Under the pieces are notes generated by a model. That model had not been told where the DNA came from. It saw only the letters and a program-made list of their open reading frames with translations, and made no database searches. Source: Thiomicrorhabdus sp. Milos-T2 (GTDB lineage Bacteria; Pseudomonadota; Gammaproteobacteria; Thiomicrospirales; Thiomicrospiraceae). Taken from it: a stretch of 64,000 nucleotides of DNA. The translations under genes and the position numbers were made by a program. The stretch spans positions 1,262,917 to 1,326,916 of the forward strand of contig NZ_KL370891.1 of the NCBI RefSeq assembly GCF_000702325.1. The letters run 5' to 3'. Below, piece after piece: positions 41,120 through 49,732 of the stretch (position 1 is its first letter; every line of letters begins with the position of its first letter).

Positions 41120-41149
41120 AGAGCGAGTTATTTCAACATAACACGCTCT
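41120..41149. terminator. Terminator hairpin between the outer-membrane protein gene and ycaO
   Basis: AGAGCGAGTTAT (41120-41131) pairs with ATAACACGCTCT (41138-41149) with one A-A mismatch and a 6-base loop. A run of T follows on the minus strand, so it chiefly terminates ycaO. Confidence 0.75.
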
Positions 41150-41173
41150 ATTAATTAGCAATTTTATTCTCTA

Positions 41174-42892
41174 TTATGATATGGGAACACTAAGAGCTTT
41201 TATTTGATTTGCCTTTTCATAAATATCCAATAACGCCTGATGTCTTAGACTGTTATTAAATATATCTAAACCTAAATCTTGGCCATCAAACACAACATTC
41301 CCATTTAGATATAACCAGGCCTGGTCACTTAATTCAAGCCCAAACAAAAGCTCGCTAGCCTGTCTATCAACACAGTTTTCAACCATCATTTCTAAACAAA
41401 ACTTTAATGCCTGATATTGAAGCATCCATTTACTATTTGGATTTACAAAATAAATCGCATCCTGAATCGCATCAAACGCCCCTTCAATATCTTCGGCAGC
41501 AAGCAAAGCCCAGAATCTTAACTCAACAATTTTTAGTTCTGCCCAAAAAGACCCTGGATCAGGCATTAAACCAATAAGCGAGGCAACACCTTGATGATCA
41601 CTAAACCCTAAATCATCTATAAGGCCGACTAAACCTAAATAATTTTTAGAATTAGGAAGCTCAAGAAGTGCTTCTCTCAATAAACGGCCAACATTCTGAT
41701 TACTCTCTATCATCTCTTCAGTTGGGTAAATCTCAGACATTCCTGGAACAACGATTCTGCAAGCCTCAAAGCCACAATGATTATAATTTGCGACAAAAAC
41801 TTGAGTTTCTTGCTGCATAACTAATTCACACAAACTATCCCACTGAGATTGAGTGTCTCCAGAAAAATCCCAGTTCACAAATTCAAAGTCGTAGTTTTGA
41901 GATAAAAAATTAACATGGATAAGACCGCTAGAATCTATAAAATGGTTCTCAATATTTTCATCCTCGGCTACCGCATAAGCATCAAACACAGGTAATTGAA
42001 AACCATCAAGGTTATCAAGATGACGGCCTTGAAGTGACTCTGTTAAGGTTCGTTCTAGAGCGACTTCAAATATTGGATGAGATCCAAATGAAGCAAAACA
42101 AGTCCCTGTTTTCTGTTCAAATAGCGTGACATTAATAACAGGAAATTGACCACCCAGAGAAGCGTCTCGCATTGAGACTTCTATGCCCGCTTTCTTTAAC
42201 GCCTCAACGGCTTCAACAATAGCAGGAAATGCTTCAACCACTTCATTGGGAATTTCAGGCAAGCAAAGGTTCTCCCGCAAAATCTTGTTTTTAACCCAAC
42301 GCTCAAAAATTTCTGACAAGCCTTGAACCTGCGCTTCTAAAGCGGTATTTCCTGCTGATAAACCATTACTCGCATAAAGATTACTCAATAGATTCATTGG
42401 AAAGTAAACTACTTCTTTTGTTGAGTTATTTTTTAACGGAATCGCCTTAACTTTCTCATCTGAATCATTAAAGCTTAGCAATTCATTAAAACCCAACTCA
42501 TCCGTATCATTATAAAAGCCCCATAATTCAGGCGTTAAACACGTCTCAATATCGTTTTCATCAAAATGTTTTTCATCAGGATAATATAACCAGGCCTGGT
42601 GATTTTCTTCGACATCCAACCAATAATCGGAAAAGAAATAGTTAGTTGATAGACGCTCTAAAAACTCTCCCAAAGCACTTGCCAGTGTAGATTTTCGGCT
42701 TGTTCCTTTGCCGTTGGTAAATAATCCTGGGCAACGCTTATCATTGATATGAAGTGAAAAGACATTATTTACGGGGTTTAACCAAGAAGCCTCCTCAATT
42801 TCAAAATCCATTTTTTTTAGGGTCGCCTGCATTTTTGCAATTGAATCCTCTAAACAGGCATCTTTACCTTTAATGTAGGTTAACTCACTCAT
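41174..42892 (-). CDS. ycaO: YcaO, ATP-dependent cyclodehydratase-family protein linked to RimO
   Basis: A 572-residue protein close in length and sequence to E. coli YcaO. The opening YIKGKDACLEDSIAKMQ and IEEASWLNPVNNVFSLHI match, as do FTNGKGTSRKSTLASALGEFLERLSTNYFFSDYW and the ATP-site glutamates in GNTALEAQVQGLSEIFERW. The C-terminal third carries a TPR-like segment specific to this branch. In E. coli it aids methylthiolation of ribosomal protein S12 by RimO; no RimO or peptide natural-product genes are adjacent. It contains two palindrome copies, both read as Gln-Ala-Trp-Leu-Tyr. Confidence 0.94.
   Translation of the reverse strand: MSELTYIKGKDACLEDSIAKMQATLKKMDFEIEEASWLNPVNNVFSLHINDKRCPGLFTNGKGTSRKSTLASALGEFLERLSTNYFFSDYWLDVEENHQAWLYYPDEKHFDENDIETCLTPELWGFYNDTDELGFNELLSFNDSDEKVKAIPLKNNSTKEVVYFPMNLLSNLYASNGLSAGNTALEAQVQGLSEIFERWVKNKILRENLCLPEIPNEVVEAFPAIVEAVEALKKAGIEVSMRDASLGGQFPVINVTLFEQKTGTCFASFGSHPIFEVALERTLTESLQGRHLDNLDGFQLPVFDAYAVAEDENIENHFIDSSGLIHVNFLSQNYDFEFVNWDFSGDTQSQWDSLCELVMQQETQVFVANYNHCGFEACRIVVPGMSEIYPTEEMIESNQNVGRLLREALLELPNSKNYLGLVGLIDDLGFSDHQGVASLIGLMPDPGSFWAELKIVELRFWALLAAEDIEGAFDAIQDAIYFVNPNSKWMLQYQALKFCLEMMVENCVDRQASELLFGLELSDQAWLYLNGNVVFDGQDLGLDIFNNSLRHQALLDIYEKANQIKALSVPIS
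41314..41325. repeat. ACCAGGCCTGGT palindrome, copy 6
   Basis: Perfect copy in the 3' part of ycaO, read as Asp-Gln-Ala-Trp-Leu-Tyr. Confidence 0.9.
42589..42600. repeat. ACCAGGCCTGGT palindrome, copy 7
   Basis: Perfect copy in the 5' part of ycaO, read as His-Gln-Ala-Trp-Leu-Tyr. It is about 1.3 kb from copy 6 in the same gene and frame. Confidence 0.9.
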
Positions 42893-43093
42893 TTCTTTTC
42901 AACTTTATTTAAATAATATTCGGTTTATAGATTTTTCTAATTTTTTAAGAAAAACATAACTTTAAGAAAACCTAAATAATACAGTTAACTCATAATTTCT
43001 TGCATTAAAAAATTTTGGAATAGCATCCATATATTCAATCGCTATCGATTAAATAATCATTAAAATAGAATTTGGTTACAATTTTTTTTCAAT

Positions 43094-43242
43094 GAGAGCT
43101 GTGCACAAGTGGCTACAAAGAAAAATTGTGGTAAAAATTATCTGATTGAGGCGAAAATCATAGCTAATAGATGATTATTGGTATTTTTTTCAACAGTTTT
43201 TTAATCACGTTTATCGATGTAATCACCTCATGTAAAGCTATC
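43094..43242. mobile_element. Strongly decayed GAGACC-family MITE
   Basis: About 149 bp with a left end GAGAGCTGTGCACAAG and right end CTCATGTAAAGCTATC that still pair, and inner words like GGTAAAAATTATCTGATTGAGGCG that match the short form. It lies 10 bp from the intact copy at 43253, upstream of the cytochrome gene and next to the ycaO promoter region. Confidence 0.55.
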
Positions 43243-43252
43243 AATACTAATA

Positions 43253-43411
43253 GAGACCTTTCCACGAGAGTATGCGCGAGTAAAAATGGTTAAAATTCAC
43301 CCGATTTTTGTTGGAAAACTTGCGAATAGCTAGCTATTCCCTGCTTTTTCCGCCGCAATCAGGCAAATTTTTCCTCATTTTTCTTTCGCACCTATCTCGT
43401 GCAAAGGTCTC
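43253..43411. mobile_element. GAGACC-family MITE, short form, with target duplication
   Basis: A 159-bp element from GAGACCTTTCCACGAGAG to CTCGTGCAAAGGTCTC with the central GAATAGCTAGCTATTC. The flanking bases are TAATA on both sides, a perfect 5-bp target duplication, so it is a recent insertion. It is 26 bp upstream of the cytochrome gene start. Confidence 0.9.
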
Positions 43412-43437
43412 TAATAATATTAATTAGGGCTACAATC

Positions 43438-43749
43438 ATGAAACCACTTAAAACAGTATCAAACCACTCAACCAATCTAATCCTTATTTCAAGCTTAACA
43501 TTGGGTTTATTTTCATCAACTAGTTTTGCCAATGCCCCTCACCCAGGTAAAGAGCTGCATGATTCAGTAAACTGTATGAAATGTCATGCGGCAAAACCCT
43601 ACGACCCTCAAAAGACAACATCTTATCCAAAACTAGTTAAAACGGTTGCCTTTTGTAACTCCAACTTAAATACTGGATTGTTTGAAGATGAAGTTGAGCA
43701 AATTGCAGACTATCTAAATGACACTTACTACCATCATCCAAAAGAATGA
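43438..43749 (+). CDS. Small exported c-type cytochrome
   Basis: A 103-residue periplasmic monoheme cytochrome c. ATG 43438 opens a signal peptide (hydrophobic NLILISSLTLGLFSSTSFA, cut near Ala32). An earlier in-frame GTG at 43399 lies inside the MITE end and is unlikely. The heme motif is CMKCH at about 45-49. No methionine follows it, so the sixth heme ligand is not Met; the conserved-looking TVAFCNSNLNTGLFEDEVEQIADYLN segment with Asn and Cys resembles small cytochromes of sulfur oxidisers (SHP-like), whose distal ligand is Asn. Redox partner unknown. It converges with the next gene after 3 bp. Confidence 0.78.
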   Translation: MKPLKTVSNHSTNLILISSLTLGLFSSTSFANAPHPGKELHDSVNCMKCHAAKPYDPQKTTSYPKLVKTVAFCNSNLNTGLFEDEVEQIADYLNDTYYHHPKE

Positions 43750-43752
43750 TGC

Positions 43753-44616
43753 TTAACGTTTTTTGAATTCACTAATTTGCTTTTTGAGCTGTTCTAAATC
43801 TTTTGGAGCAGCTTGCTCAAGGCCATCTTCATAAAGTTGTGATTTAGCATCTTCCACCACTTTGTCAATAGCCTGAATTAAGAAATAATATTTTGTACTT
43901 TGAGAAATAGCTTTCCAGTCACGTTTTTTACTATACCAAGCCTGTTTAAGGTCATCATCTTTATCAAATAAATCTTTTATTCTGTTAAGAGCAATGATTA
44001 ATGGCGCAATACTTTCATAGGGTTGCATAGGTCTGCCATACTCACCATAAAAACTCATTCGGTCTAATCGCGCAATCTCAAATGCAGGAATCATTTCTTC
44101 TAAGCCATTTAATTTTGCTTGCTTTTCCGCTTTTAGGATTCGTTCCGCATTCAATAATGGAGCATCTGACTTCCAACGCCCAAAAACGATATAAAGATTA
44201 TTTCTTTCAATAAAATAAGTTTTTCCATATCCTAGTTCTAAAGCATCCTTATGAGAAACTAAGTAATCTAACTGCTTTTTATCAAGCTTGGTGGTATCTG
44301 TCCATAACTCCCAAACACTGTCCTTAGTATCACTATTTGGAGCAAGTTCGTGTTTAACCATAGGTACACATGAAACACCGTAGTCATGACCTTCTACATA
44401 ATCCATTACCGATATTTTGTAATCACCATTAGGCATTACATGCTTAACTTGACCAATAATAAAAGCATCATCTTTTATGTTAGCCGCAGGATAGGCAACA
44501 AAGAGAGTATCTCCCTCAGAGAATTTATGCATTGAACCAACAGCACATGCTTTACTTATAAAAGCACTAAGTAAAATACAAACTAAAATATAAAAGTTTT
44601 TGTGGAGTTTTATCAT
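43753..44616 (-). CDS. Exported hypothetical protein
   Basis: A 287-residue protein not recognised as a named family. An N-terminal hydrophobic stretch (FYILVCILLSAFISKACA) followed by Val-Gly-Ser looks like a Sec signal peptide cut near residue 25. The next 80 residues (EGDTLFVAYPAANIKDDAFIIGQV and PNGDYKISVMDYVEGHDYGVSCVP) resemble a small beta domain; the rest is helical and charged, with a C-terminal coiled-coil-like end (DLEQLKKQISEFKKR). It has 16 bp to the usp gene in the same orientation and may be co-transcribed with it. Confidence 0.6.
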   Translation of the reverse strand: MIKLHKNFYILVCILLSAFISKACAVGSMHKFSEGDTLFVAYPAANIKDDAFIIGQVKHVMPNGDYKISVMDYVEGHDYGVSCVPMVKHELAPNSDTKDSVWELWTDTTKLDKKQLDYLVSHKDALELGYGKTYFIERNNLYIVFGRWKSDAPLLNAERILKAEKQAKLNGLEEMIPAFEIARLDRMSFYGEYGRPMQPYESIAPLIIALNRIKDLFDKDDDLKQAWYSKKRDWKAISQSTKYYFLIQAIDKVVEDAKSQLYEDGLEQAAPKDLEQLKKQISEFKKR

Positions 44617-44632
44617 TTATTTAACCTAAAGA

Positions 44633-45094
44633 TTAGAGTTTAACGGCCAATACATCGCATTTTGCATGATTGATGACAGAGTTAGTCGTAGAGCCGGTTA
44701 GGAGTTTTATTCCCGAGACACCATGCGCACCCATTACAATCAAATCATGCTGTTTTTGACTAGCGTATTCTACAATATCACTACTCGGAATCCCTTCAAT
44801 AACCTTAAAATTTGTTATTTGGAATTGATTTGCTAGTTTTTGTAATTTTGTATTTGAAGTCTCTAATAATGTTTGAGCCAATTCTTCATCCCAAAGCCCC
44901 GGCATTCCCATTACAGCAATATCCTCTAAAACTGGATAAACCGGAATTTCAACAATATGAATGAGTTCAATATCAGCATGGCATTGACTCGCCATCGCCT
45001 GAGCTTTTTCTAGTGCTTTTTGACTATTTTCAGAAAAATCAACTGCAACCAATATATGTTTATACATACCATTATTCTCAACAACCATATTCAT
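44633..45094 (-). CDS. Universal stress protein, UspA family
   Basis: A 153-residue UspA-fold protein. It has KHILVAVDFSENSQKALEKA at residues 12-31, ADIELIHIVEIP, and the nucleotide-loop motif MGAHGVSGIKLLTGSTTNSVINHAKCDVLAVKL near the end (G-x2-G-x9-GS-T/S), so it probably binds ATP or AMP. The start at 45094 has GAGGG seven bases upstream; the alternative Met10 has a weaker site. Physiological role is not predictable. The 237-bp region upstream to tsaB contains a hairpin (ACTGCTT...AAGCAGT) and A+T tracts. Confidence 0.9.
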   Translation of the reverse strand: MNMVVENNGMYKHILVAVDFSENSQKALEKAQAMASQCHADIELIHIVEIPVYPVLEDIAVMGMPGLWDEELAQTLLETSNTKLQKLANQFQITNFKVIEGIPSSDIVEYASQKQHDLIVMGAHGVSGIKLLTGSTTNSVINHAKCDVLAVKL

Positions 45095-45331
45095 CTAACC
45101 GCCCTCGTAAAGACCTTTTAATTTTTTATTCACATTTACTGTGGATAAGTTTGTGTGTAATAAAAACTTAACTTAAAAAAAACCATATAATTCCTATACT
45201 TTGCCACCACTGCTTATTATTTAAGCAGTAAACCGTTTAAATTTTCAAATCATAATTAAAAGATTTTATGGAATTTTTTATCACTTTTTTATCACTTTTT
45301 TATACATTCATAGATTCTCGAAATGTCTCTA

Positions 45332-46078
45332 TTATTTTGCAGCTTCAGCTGATAGCTTTTTTTGTTTACGCTCCTCAATCGTGTCTGCAATATGGTTACG
45401 TAAATACAACGGGTTCGGAATAGCTGAATCTAAATAAGAAGCTGAATTAGCATTGGCATTAGTACTATGATTACTATTAGTTATTGCTAACCTTGCAATA
45501 GAAACGGCATTTGGAAGTAAAGAACTCCAGTCATTGAAGAGTTCTTTTAGGTCTGGATATTCAGTATCAGTATCTCCAATACCCAATTCACAAACGTTTG
45601 GTATATATTCTGTAACTTCTCTTGGAGGTATCAATATAGGGTTGTCAGAAAGAATTTCTTTATTTTGGGCATTATAGGTACCGGTCATTAAGTAAACTTC
45701 ATTCATCCGAGCATCAAGGAGTGACGCCCAACTTAAATCTTTTTCTGGTTTTATTTTAGAAAGGGTCTCCTCTGCCATTGCTAACAAAGAGGAAATCGCA
45801 ATCACTGGTTTATTCCAGCCTAATGCCAGGCCTTGAATGACACCGGATGCTATTCTTACACCAGTAAAAGCACCGGGGCCTTCTCCATACGCAAGCAAAT
45901 TAATTTCACCAGAATCAATACCAGCCTGATGAAGTACCTCATCGACCATTTCTAAGACTCTATGAGCGTGTTTTTGTGGCAAAATTTCATGACAAGAATA
46001 AGTCTTTTCATTATAAATTAGCGCTACAGAGCAAGCGGCAGTTGACGTTTCAATAGCTAATACATTTTTCAAACTCAT
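45332..46078 (-). CDS. tsaB: tRNA threonylcarbamoyladenosine synthesis protein TsaB
   Basis: A 248-residue ASKHA-fold protein needed with TsaD and TsaE for the t6A37 tRNA modification. It begins SLKNVLAIETSTAACSVAL, and contains LPQKHAHRVLEMVDEVL, LLAYGEGPGAFTGVRIASGVIQGLALG (the family signature), and LLDARMNEVYLM. I start it at ATG 46078 because the usual family start is a few residues before AIETS and GGAGAG lies upstream; a frame from 46102 adds eight residues. It follows yoaA after about 40 bp, as in E. coli. yciO in the window is a relative of the partner enzyme TsaC. Confidence 0.95.
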   Translation of the reverse strand: MSLKNVLAIETSTAACSVALIYNEKTYSCHEILPQKHAHRVLEMVDEVLHQAGIDSGEINLLAYGEGPGAFTGVRIASGVIQGLALGWNKPVIAISSLLAMAEETLSKIKPEKDLSWASLLDARMNEVYLMTGTYNAQNKEILSDNPILIPPREVTEYIPNVCELGIGDTDTEYPDLKELFNDWSSLLPNAVSIARLAITNSNHSTNANANSASYLDSAIPNPLYLRNHIADTIEERKQKKLSAEAAK

Positions 46079-46118
46079 TTGTAATTCACTCTCCGTACCC
46101 ATTTTAATCTTATTCTTT

Positions 46119-48059
46119 TCATTTTAATTTATCTATAGCGGCCTTAGCCTCATAAATCCAAGGAAAATCAGGCAAGCTTTGTTTGATTGTATTGCCATAA
46201 CCCTTAGTTGATAGTCGAGGATCACACAGCATTAATACTCCCTTATCACCAATATCCCTTATCAAACGCCCAGAACCCTGCTTCATGGCAATTACCGCCT
46301 CGGGTAATTGAAAATGTGCAAAACCACTTAAACCCTTCTCTTTTAAATAGGCTTCTCTTGCCTGCACAATAGGATCATCTGGCGGAGCAAAAGGGATACG
46401 GTCAATAATAACTAATTTCAGATCATCTCCTTTTACATCAACGCCTTCCCAAAAACTGCTAGTGCCCAACAATATAGCATTATCTGAATCTTTAAAACGT
46501 TGCAACAAGGTAAGCTTAGGAAGGTCCCCCTGCACAAGAAGAGTACCATCCCAATGACTTTCTAATATTGCTTTGGCTTCCTGCAAAGCTTTATGACTGG
46601 TGAATAGCATAAACGCTCTACCTTCACTGGCTTTAAGCAATGGCCATGCAGCCCTCAACAAAACTTTAACATATTCACTACTTCTGGGCTCTGGTAAGCC
46701 AATTGGGTGATAAATTAGACCTTGCTCTTGATAGTTAAAAGGACTTTTCCAGCAAGCTGTTTTTGCATCATCTAAACCTAAACGCTTTGCAAAATATTCA
46801 AAATTATTTTTTACACTTAATGTAGCTGATGTAAATAACCATGCTCCGCCAATATCTTCACGTTGTCGACTAAAAGGCGCTGCAACACTTAAAGGGGTCA
46901 GATTAAATTTAAAACGTGCCTGAGAAGATTCCACCCAACGAATTTTATTTTCAGATTGACTGGTTAACCAATCATTAAATTGTGCGAGTAACTCCTGACT
47001 ACGTTTATGAACAGCTGTCAGCTGCTTACCTCGTTCAACAACCAGTTTAAGCTCACTAATGACCAAGCCTAATACATCTGTAAAGCGTTTAATTGCAACT
47101 TGAAAAACTTTTTCATCTTGAAGTTGATTCCATGTCCAACGTTTTTCCCATTTACCTAGTGAATCATTGATAAGCTTAACCTGTTCATCAAGCATAACGG
47201 CTAAATCATTGATTTTTGTAGTTTCGGGTGATTCAGCCTTTTGAGCTTGCTTAATATCCCTAATGAGTTCTTCTAACTGCACTCTGGAAATGGAAAAACC
47301 TAAAAACTGAGCCGCCACATCGGGCAATTGATGAGCTTCATCAAAAATATAAATATCTGCATCGGGTAGAATTTCACCATATCCCTGCTCTCGTAAAGAA
47401 AGATCCGCACAAAACAGGTGATGATTAACCACTAACACTTGTGAATCAATCGCTTTTTGTTTTACAACAGGGTAAAAGCAACCCGAATCTTGATTACATT
47501 CAGCCGCCTGACAAAACTCCATACGAGCACAGACCTTTCTCCAAATAGTGTCCGTTTCAGAAACCGAGTCTAATTCAGACTTATCACCGCTTAGGGTTTT
47601 CTTGTCAACCCACTCTCTAATTTGAGATAACTTTTTCCAATCTTGTTTACTGTGTTGTTCTACTGTTTCTGTGACCTCTAAACGTTGAGGACAAACATAA
47701 TTGTCGCGCCCTTTAAGTAATCGCGCTTTTCCAGAAATTTCACATGCTTTAAAAAGAATAGGAAGGTCTTTTTGAACAAGTTGCTCTTGAAGGGTCTTAG
47801 TTGCCGTTGAGACAATAATTTTTTTGCCCGATAGTAACGCGGGAACTAAATAAGCAAATGTTTTACCTGTTCCGGTTCCCGCCTCAGCAAGAAGGGTGTC
47901 ATTCTCTTCAATCAGTTCCATGACTTCCTTAGCCATGTCTATCTGTGCTTGTCTTGGCGCATAGCCATCTACTAATTTTGCCAAACTACCCGTTTCACCT
48001 AAAACAGAGTCTATCGATAGTTGTTTAGTGGTATTTTTTTTATCAGAAGATAGCGTCAT
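46119..48059 (-). CDS. yoaA: DinG-family ATP-dependent helicase YoaA
   Basis: A 646-residue XPD/DinG-like superfamily 2 helicase with an iron-sulfur cluster. In order: Q-motif-like region, Walker A AEAGTGTGKTFAY (about 58-70), STATKTLQEQL, cluster cysteines (YVCPQRLE, about 117, then CARMEFCQAAECNQDSGC, about 171-188), DEAHQLPDV, and motifs V/VI (LGTSSFWEGVDV, GSGRLIRDIGD). In E. coli YoaA helps cells survive replication-blocking damage with HolC. Length is normal. tsaB follows immediately, matching E. coli order. Its start is about 240 bp from the rpmJ2 gene promoter. Confidence 0.94.
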   Translation of the reverse strand: MTLSSDKKNTTKQLSIDSVLGETGSLAKLVDGYAPRQAQIDMAKEVMELIEENDTLLAEAGTGTGKTFAYLVPALLSGKKIIVSTATKTLQEQLVQKDLPILFKACEISGKARLLKGRDNYVCPQRLEVTETVEQHSKQDWKKLSQIREWVDKKTLSGDKSELDSVSETDTIWRKVCARMEFCQAAECNQDSGCFYPVVKQKAIDSQVLVVNHHLFCADLSLREQGYGEILPDADIYIFDEAHQLPDVAAQFLGFSISRVQLEELIRDIKQAQKAESPETTKINDLAVMLDEQVKLINDSLGKWEKRWTWNQLQDEKVFQVAIKRFTDVLGLVISELKLVVERGKQLTAVHKRSQELLAQFNDWLTSQSENKIRWVESSQARFKFNLTPLSVAAPFSRQREDIGGAWLFTSATLSVKNNFEYFAKRLGLDDAKTACWKSPFNYQEQGLIYHPIGLPEPRSSEYVKVLLRAAWPLLKASEGRAFMLFTSHKALQEAKAILESHWDGTLLVQGDLPKLTLLQRFKDSDNAILLGTSSFWEGVDVKGDDLKLVIIDRIPFAPPDDPIVQAREAYLKEKGLSGFAHFQLPEAVIAMKQGSGRLIRDIGDKGVLMLCDPRLSTKGYGNTIKQSLPDFPWIYEAKAAIDKLK

Positions 48060-48202
48060 ATTAGATGTTGTAAACTCATAAAACAGAATATTAAATTATA
48101 CGCAAAACAATACTACATACGGTAGCAAAAGGTAGCAAAAGAAGCTTATATGAGGGAATAAACACAAAAGAGTGGAATTTTGTATGTTTTTTGAGAGATT
48201 GC

Positions 48203-48231
48203 TAGACAATATAGAATTATGTCGTTATAAT
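48203..48231 (+). promoter_or_regulatory. Sigma-70 promoter of rpmJ2
   Basis: TAGACA (48203-48208), a 17-bp spacer and a perfect TATAAT (48226-48231), followed by a G+C-rich CCGCG discriminator. It is 72 bp upstream of the L36 start. The discriminator suggests stringent control, as for other ribosomal genes. Confidence 0.8.
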
Positions 48232-48303
48232 CCGCGACTTCAAATTTGAACTTAAGTCGAATTGGTTTTGAATATTCGGCAAATTTTATAATGGATATAT
48301 CTG

Positions 48304-48429
48304 ATGAAAATTTTATCTTCTTTGAAATCAGCTAAGACACGTCATAAGGACTGTCAAGTTGTTAAACGTCGTGGAAAAGTTTACGTTATTTGTAAAACTA
48401 ACCCTAAATTTAAAGCGCGTCAGCGTTAA
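48304..48429 (+). CDS. rpmJ2: 50S ribosomal protein L36, second type (YkgO-like)
   Basis: A 41-codon gene: [20 protein letters not shown] then [21 protein letters not shown]. It matches E. coli YkgO (RpmJ2), including DCQ.VKR.G..YVICK.NP.FKA. Only Cys17 and Cys30 of the four zinc ligands of ordinary L36 (Cys, Cys, Cys, His) are kept, so this is the zinc-independent paralogue, used when zinc is scarce in organisms with both types. The usual rpmJ of the spc operon is not in this window. It is a single-gene unit with its own strong promoter and terminator. No Zur box was recognised upstream. Confidence 0.93.
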   Translation: MKILSSLKSAKTRHKDCQVVKRRGKVYVICKTNPKFKARQR

Positions 48430-48447
48430 TCTTTAGGTTTTCATGTC

Positions 48448-48477
48448 AAAAAGGCGCACTGATCATGCGCCTTTTTT
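48448..48477 (+). terminator. Intrinsic terminator of rpmJ2
   Basis: AAAAAGGCGCA and TGCGCCTTTTTT form an 11-bp stem around a short CTGATCA loop, ending in a run of T, 18 bp after the stop codon. Confidence 0.92.
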
Positions 48478-48529
48478 GTATCTAAATTTAAGTATCAGAC
48501 TTTGATAATTAAAACATTACTACTAAAGC

Positions 48530-49513
48530 CTATTGGCTTATCCAACCCTCAAAGTCTTTTTCTACCTTTTTAATCGTTTCCACAATCAAATCGGTATCTA
48601 CCTTTCCAATAAAGTAGTTAGCCCCCATATCCAAAACCTCTCGACTATTATTTTCACTCGTCATAGACGTATGAACGATAATAGGCATATTTTTAGTTAC
48701 TGGACTGCTTCTAATTTCTCTAATAACAGTATGCCCTGATGCAACAGGCATTTCTAAATCAGTGAATACCATTGAGATATCATTTAAAGTCGGCAGTTTA
48801 GCAATATAATCTAATAACAAACGACCGTTATCAAAACAAACATACTTAAGCCCCAGCTGATCAAAAACCATTCCCATATACTTCTGAATAGATTTACTGT
48901 CTTCTGCAAACAAAATTGTTTTATCGTAAACCTCATCTCTAAACACGTAATCGACTTTACTAACATCTTTAGCCGAAGCAAAAATCTTTTCAGCCATGGT
49001 TGGCATTGCTTCTATTAAAAGTTTTTCAATATCTAGAATAAAGCATAAGGTATCGCTATTTTGCAAATAGGTGTGATTCACTATTTGGTTGGTATTCACA
49101 TTTACATTATAATTTCCAGCCGCATGAATATCTGACCAGTTCTTCTCTTCTACACCATGAATATGCGAAACACGTAAACCAACGAAATTATGACTAAAGT
49201 CCGAAACGATAATAATCGATTTTTCACGCTCTTCTTCCGTCATCTCAAACCCCATCCACTTAGGCAGATCAATAACGGGTAAATAAACACCTCGTAATTC
49301 AATCATACCTTCAATTAATGAATTTGAATCGGGCACTTCAGAAACTTCGTATGCCCTAGCCTCAAGAACCTCTCGGACCTTGAAAACATTCATTCCATAA
49401 TAGGCTGGGGTATAATTTTCTTTAGGGAATTGAACTTGAAAAATCATCAGACTCATCTGATTATTTTTACTTAATTGAGCGGTCTTCTCAACCTGTTCTA
49501 AAGCTGTCGACAT
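48530..49513 (-). CDS. cheV: Chemotaxis coupling protein CheV (CheW plus receiver)
   Basis: A 327-residue cytoplasmic protein. Residues about 20-170 form a CheW domain (YYGMNVFKVREVLEAR, MIELRGVYLPVIDLPKWMG, ILDIEKLL), which couples chemoreceptors to CheA. Residues about 200-325 form a receiver domain: ILFAEDSKS with the acidic pocket, the phosphorylated Asp in MVFTDLEMPVASG at about 252, HTSM with the switch Thr/Ser, and GANYFIGKVD with the Lys. It adapts signalling by phosphorylation. No other chemotaxis or flagellar gene is adjacent. A decayed MITE begins about 40 bp upstream of the start. Confidence 0.93.
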   Translation of the reverse strand: MSTALEQVEKTAQLSKNNQMSLMIFQVQFPKENYTPAYYGMNVFKVREVLEARAYEVSEVPDSNSLIEGMIELRGVYLPVIDLPKWMGFEMTEEEREKSIIIVSDFSHNFVGLRVSHIHGVEEKNWSDIHAAGNYNVNVNTNQIVNHTYLQNSDTLCFILDIEKLLIEAMPTMAEKIFASAKDVSKVDYVFRDEVYDKTILFAEDSKSIQKYMGMVFDQLGLKYVCFDNGRLLLDYIAKLPTLNDISMVFTDLEMPVASGHTVIREIRSSPVTKNMPIIVHTSMTSENNSREVLDMGANYFIGKVDTDLIVETIKKVEKDFEGWISQ

Positions 49514-49551
49514 AGAAATTGCCTTATATAAATTAAGCTAACGTTTTCAGT

Positions 49552-49711
49552 GAGACCTATGCGCGAGTCTAAAATGTAAAAAAAAGTGAAATAATTCTTT
49601 AGATGTAGTCTAAAAAAACGCTAAATAGTGAACTATTGGGCGGATTTTTGTAGGCTTAAGTTAGAGAATTATGACCTTTTTTATATATTCATAGAATCTT
49701 GCAAATATCTC
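49552..49711. mobile_element. Diverged GAGACC-family MITE
   Basis: A 160-bp element with left end GAGACCTATGCGCGAGTC and right end CTTGCAAATATCTC; the interior (AATAGTGAACTATTGG as central palindrome) is altered. The right terminal 40 bp resemble 45290-45331 near tsaB, so a second copy of this subtype may have existed there. It lies 21 bp from the intact copy at 49733. Confidence 0.65.
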
Positions 49712-49732
49712 TCATTATATTTTTAGGTATTA

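Noticed and set aside
41174..42892. ycaO as part of an azole/thioamide natural-product cluster
   Set aside because: It matches the E. coli YcaO branch in full and no precursor peptide, dehydrogenase or transporter genes are adjacent.
45250..45331. Possible MITE right end near tsaB
   Set aside because: About 40 bp resemble the right end of the copy at 49552-49711, but no left end was found; not listed as an element.
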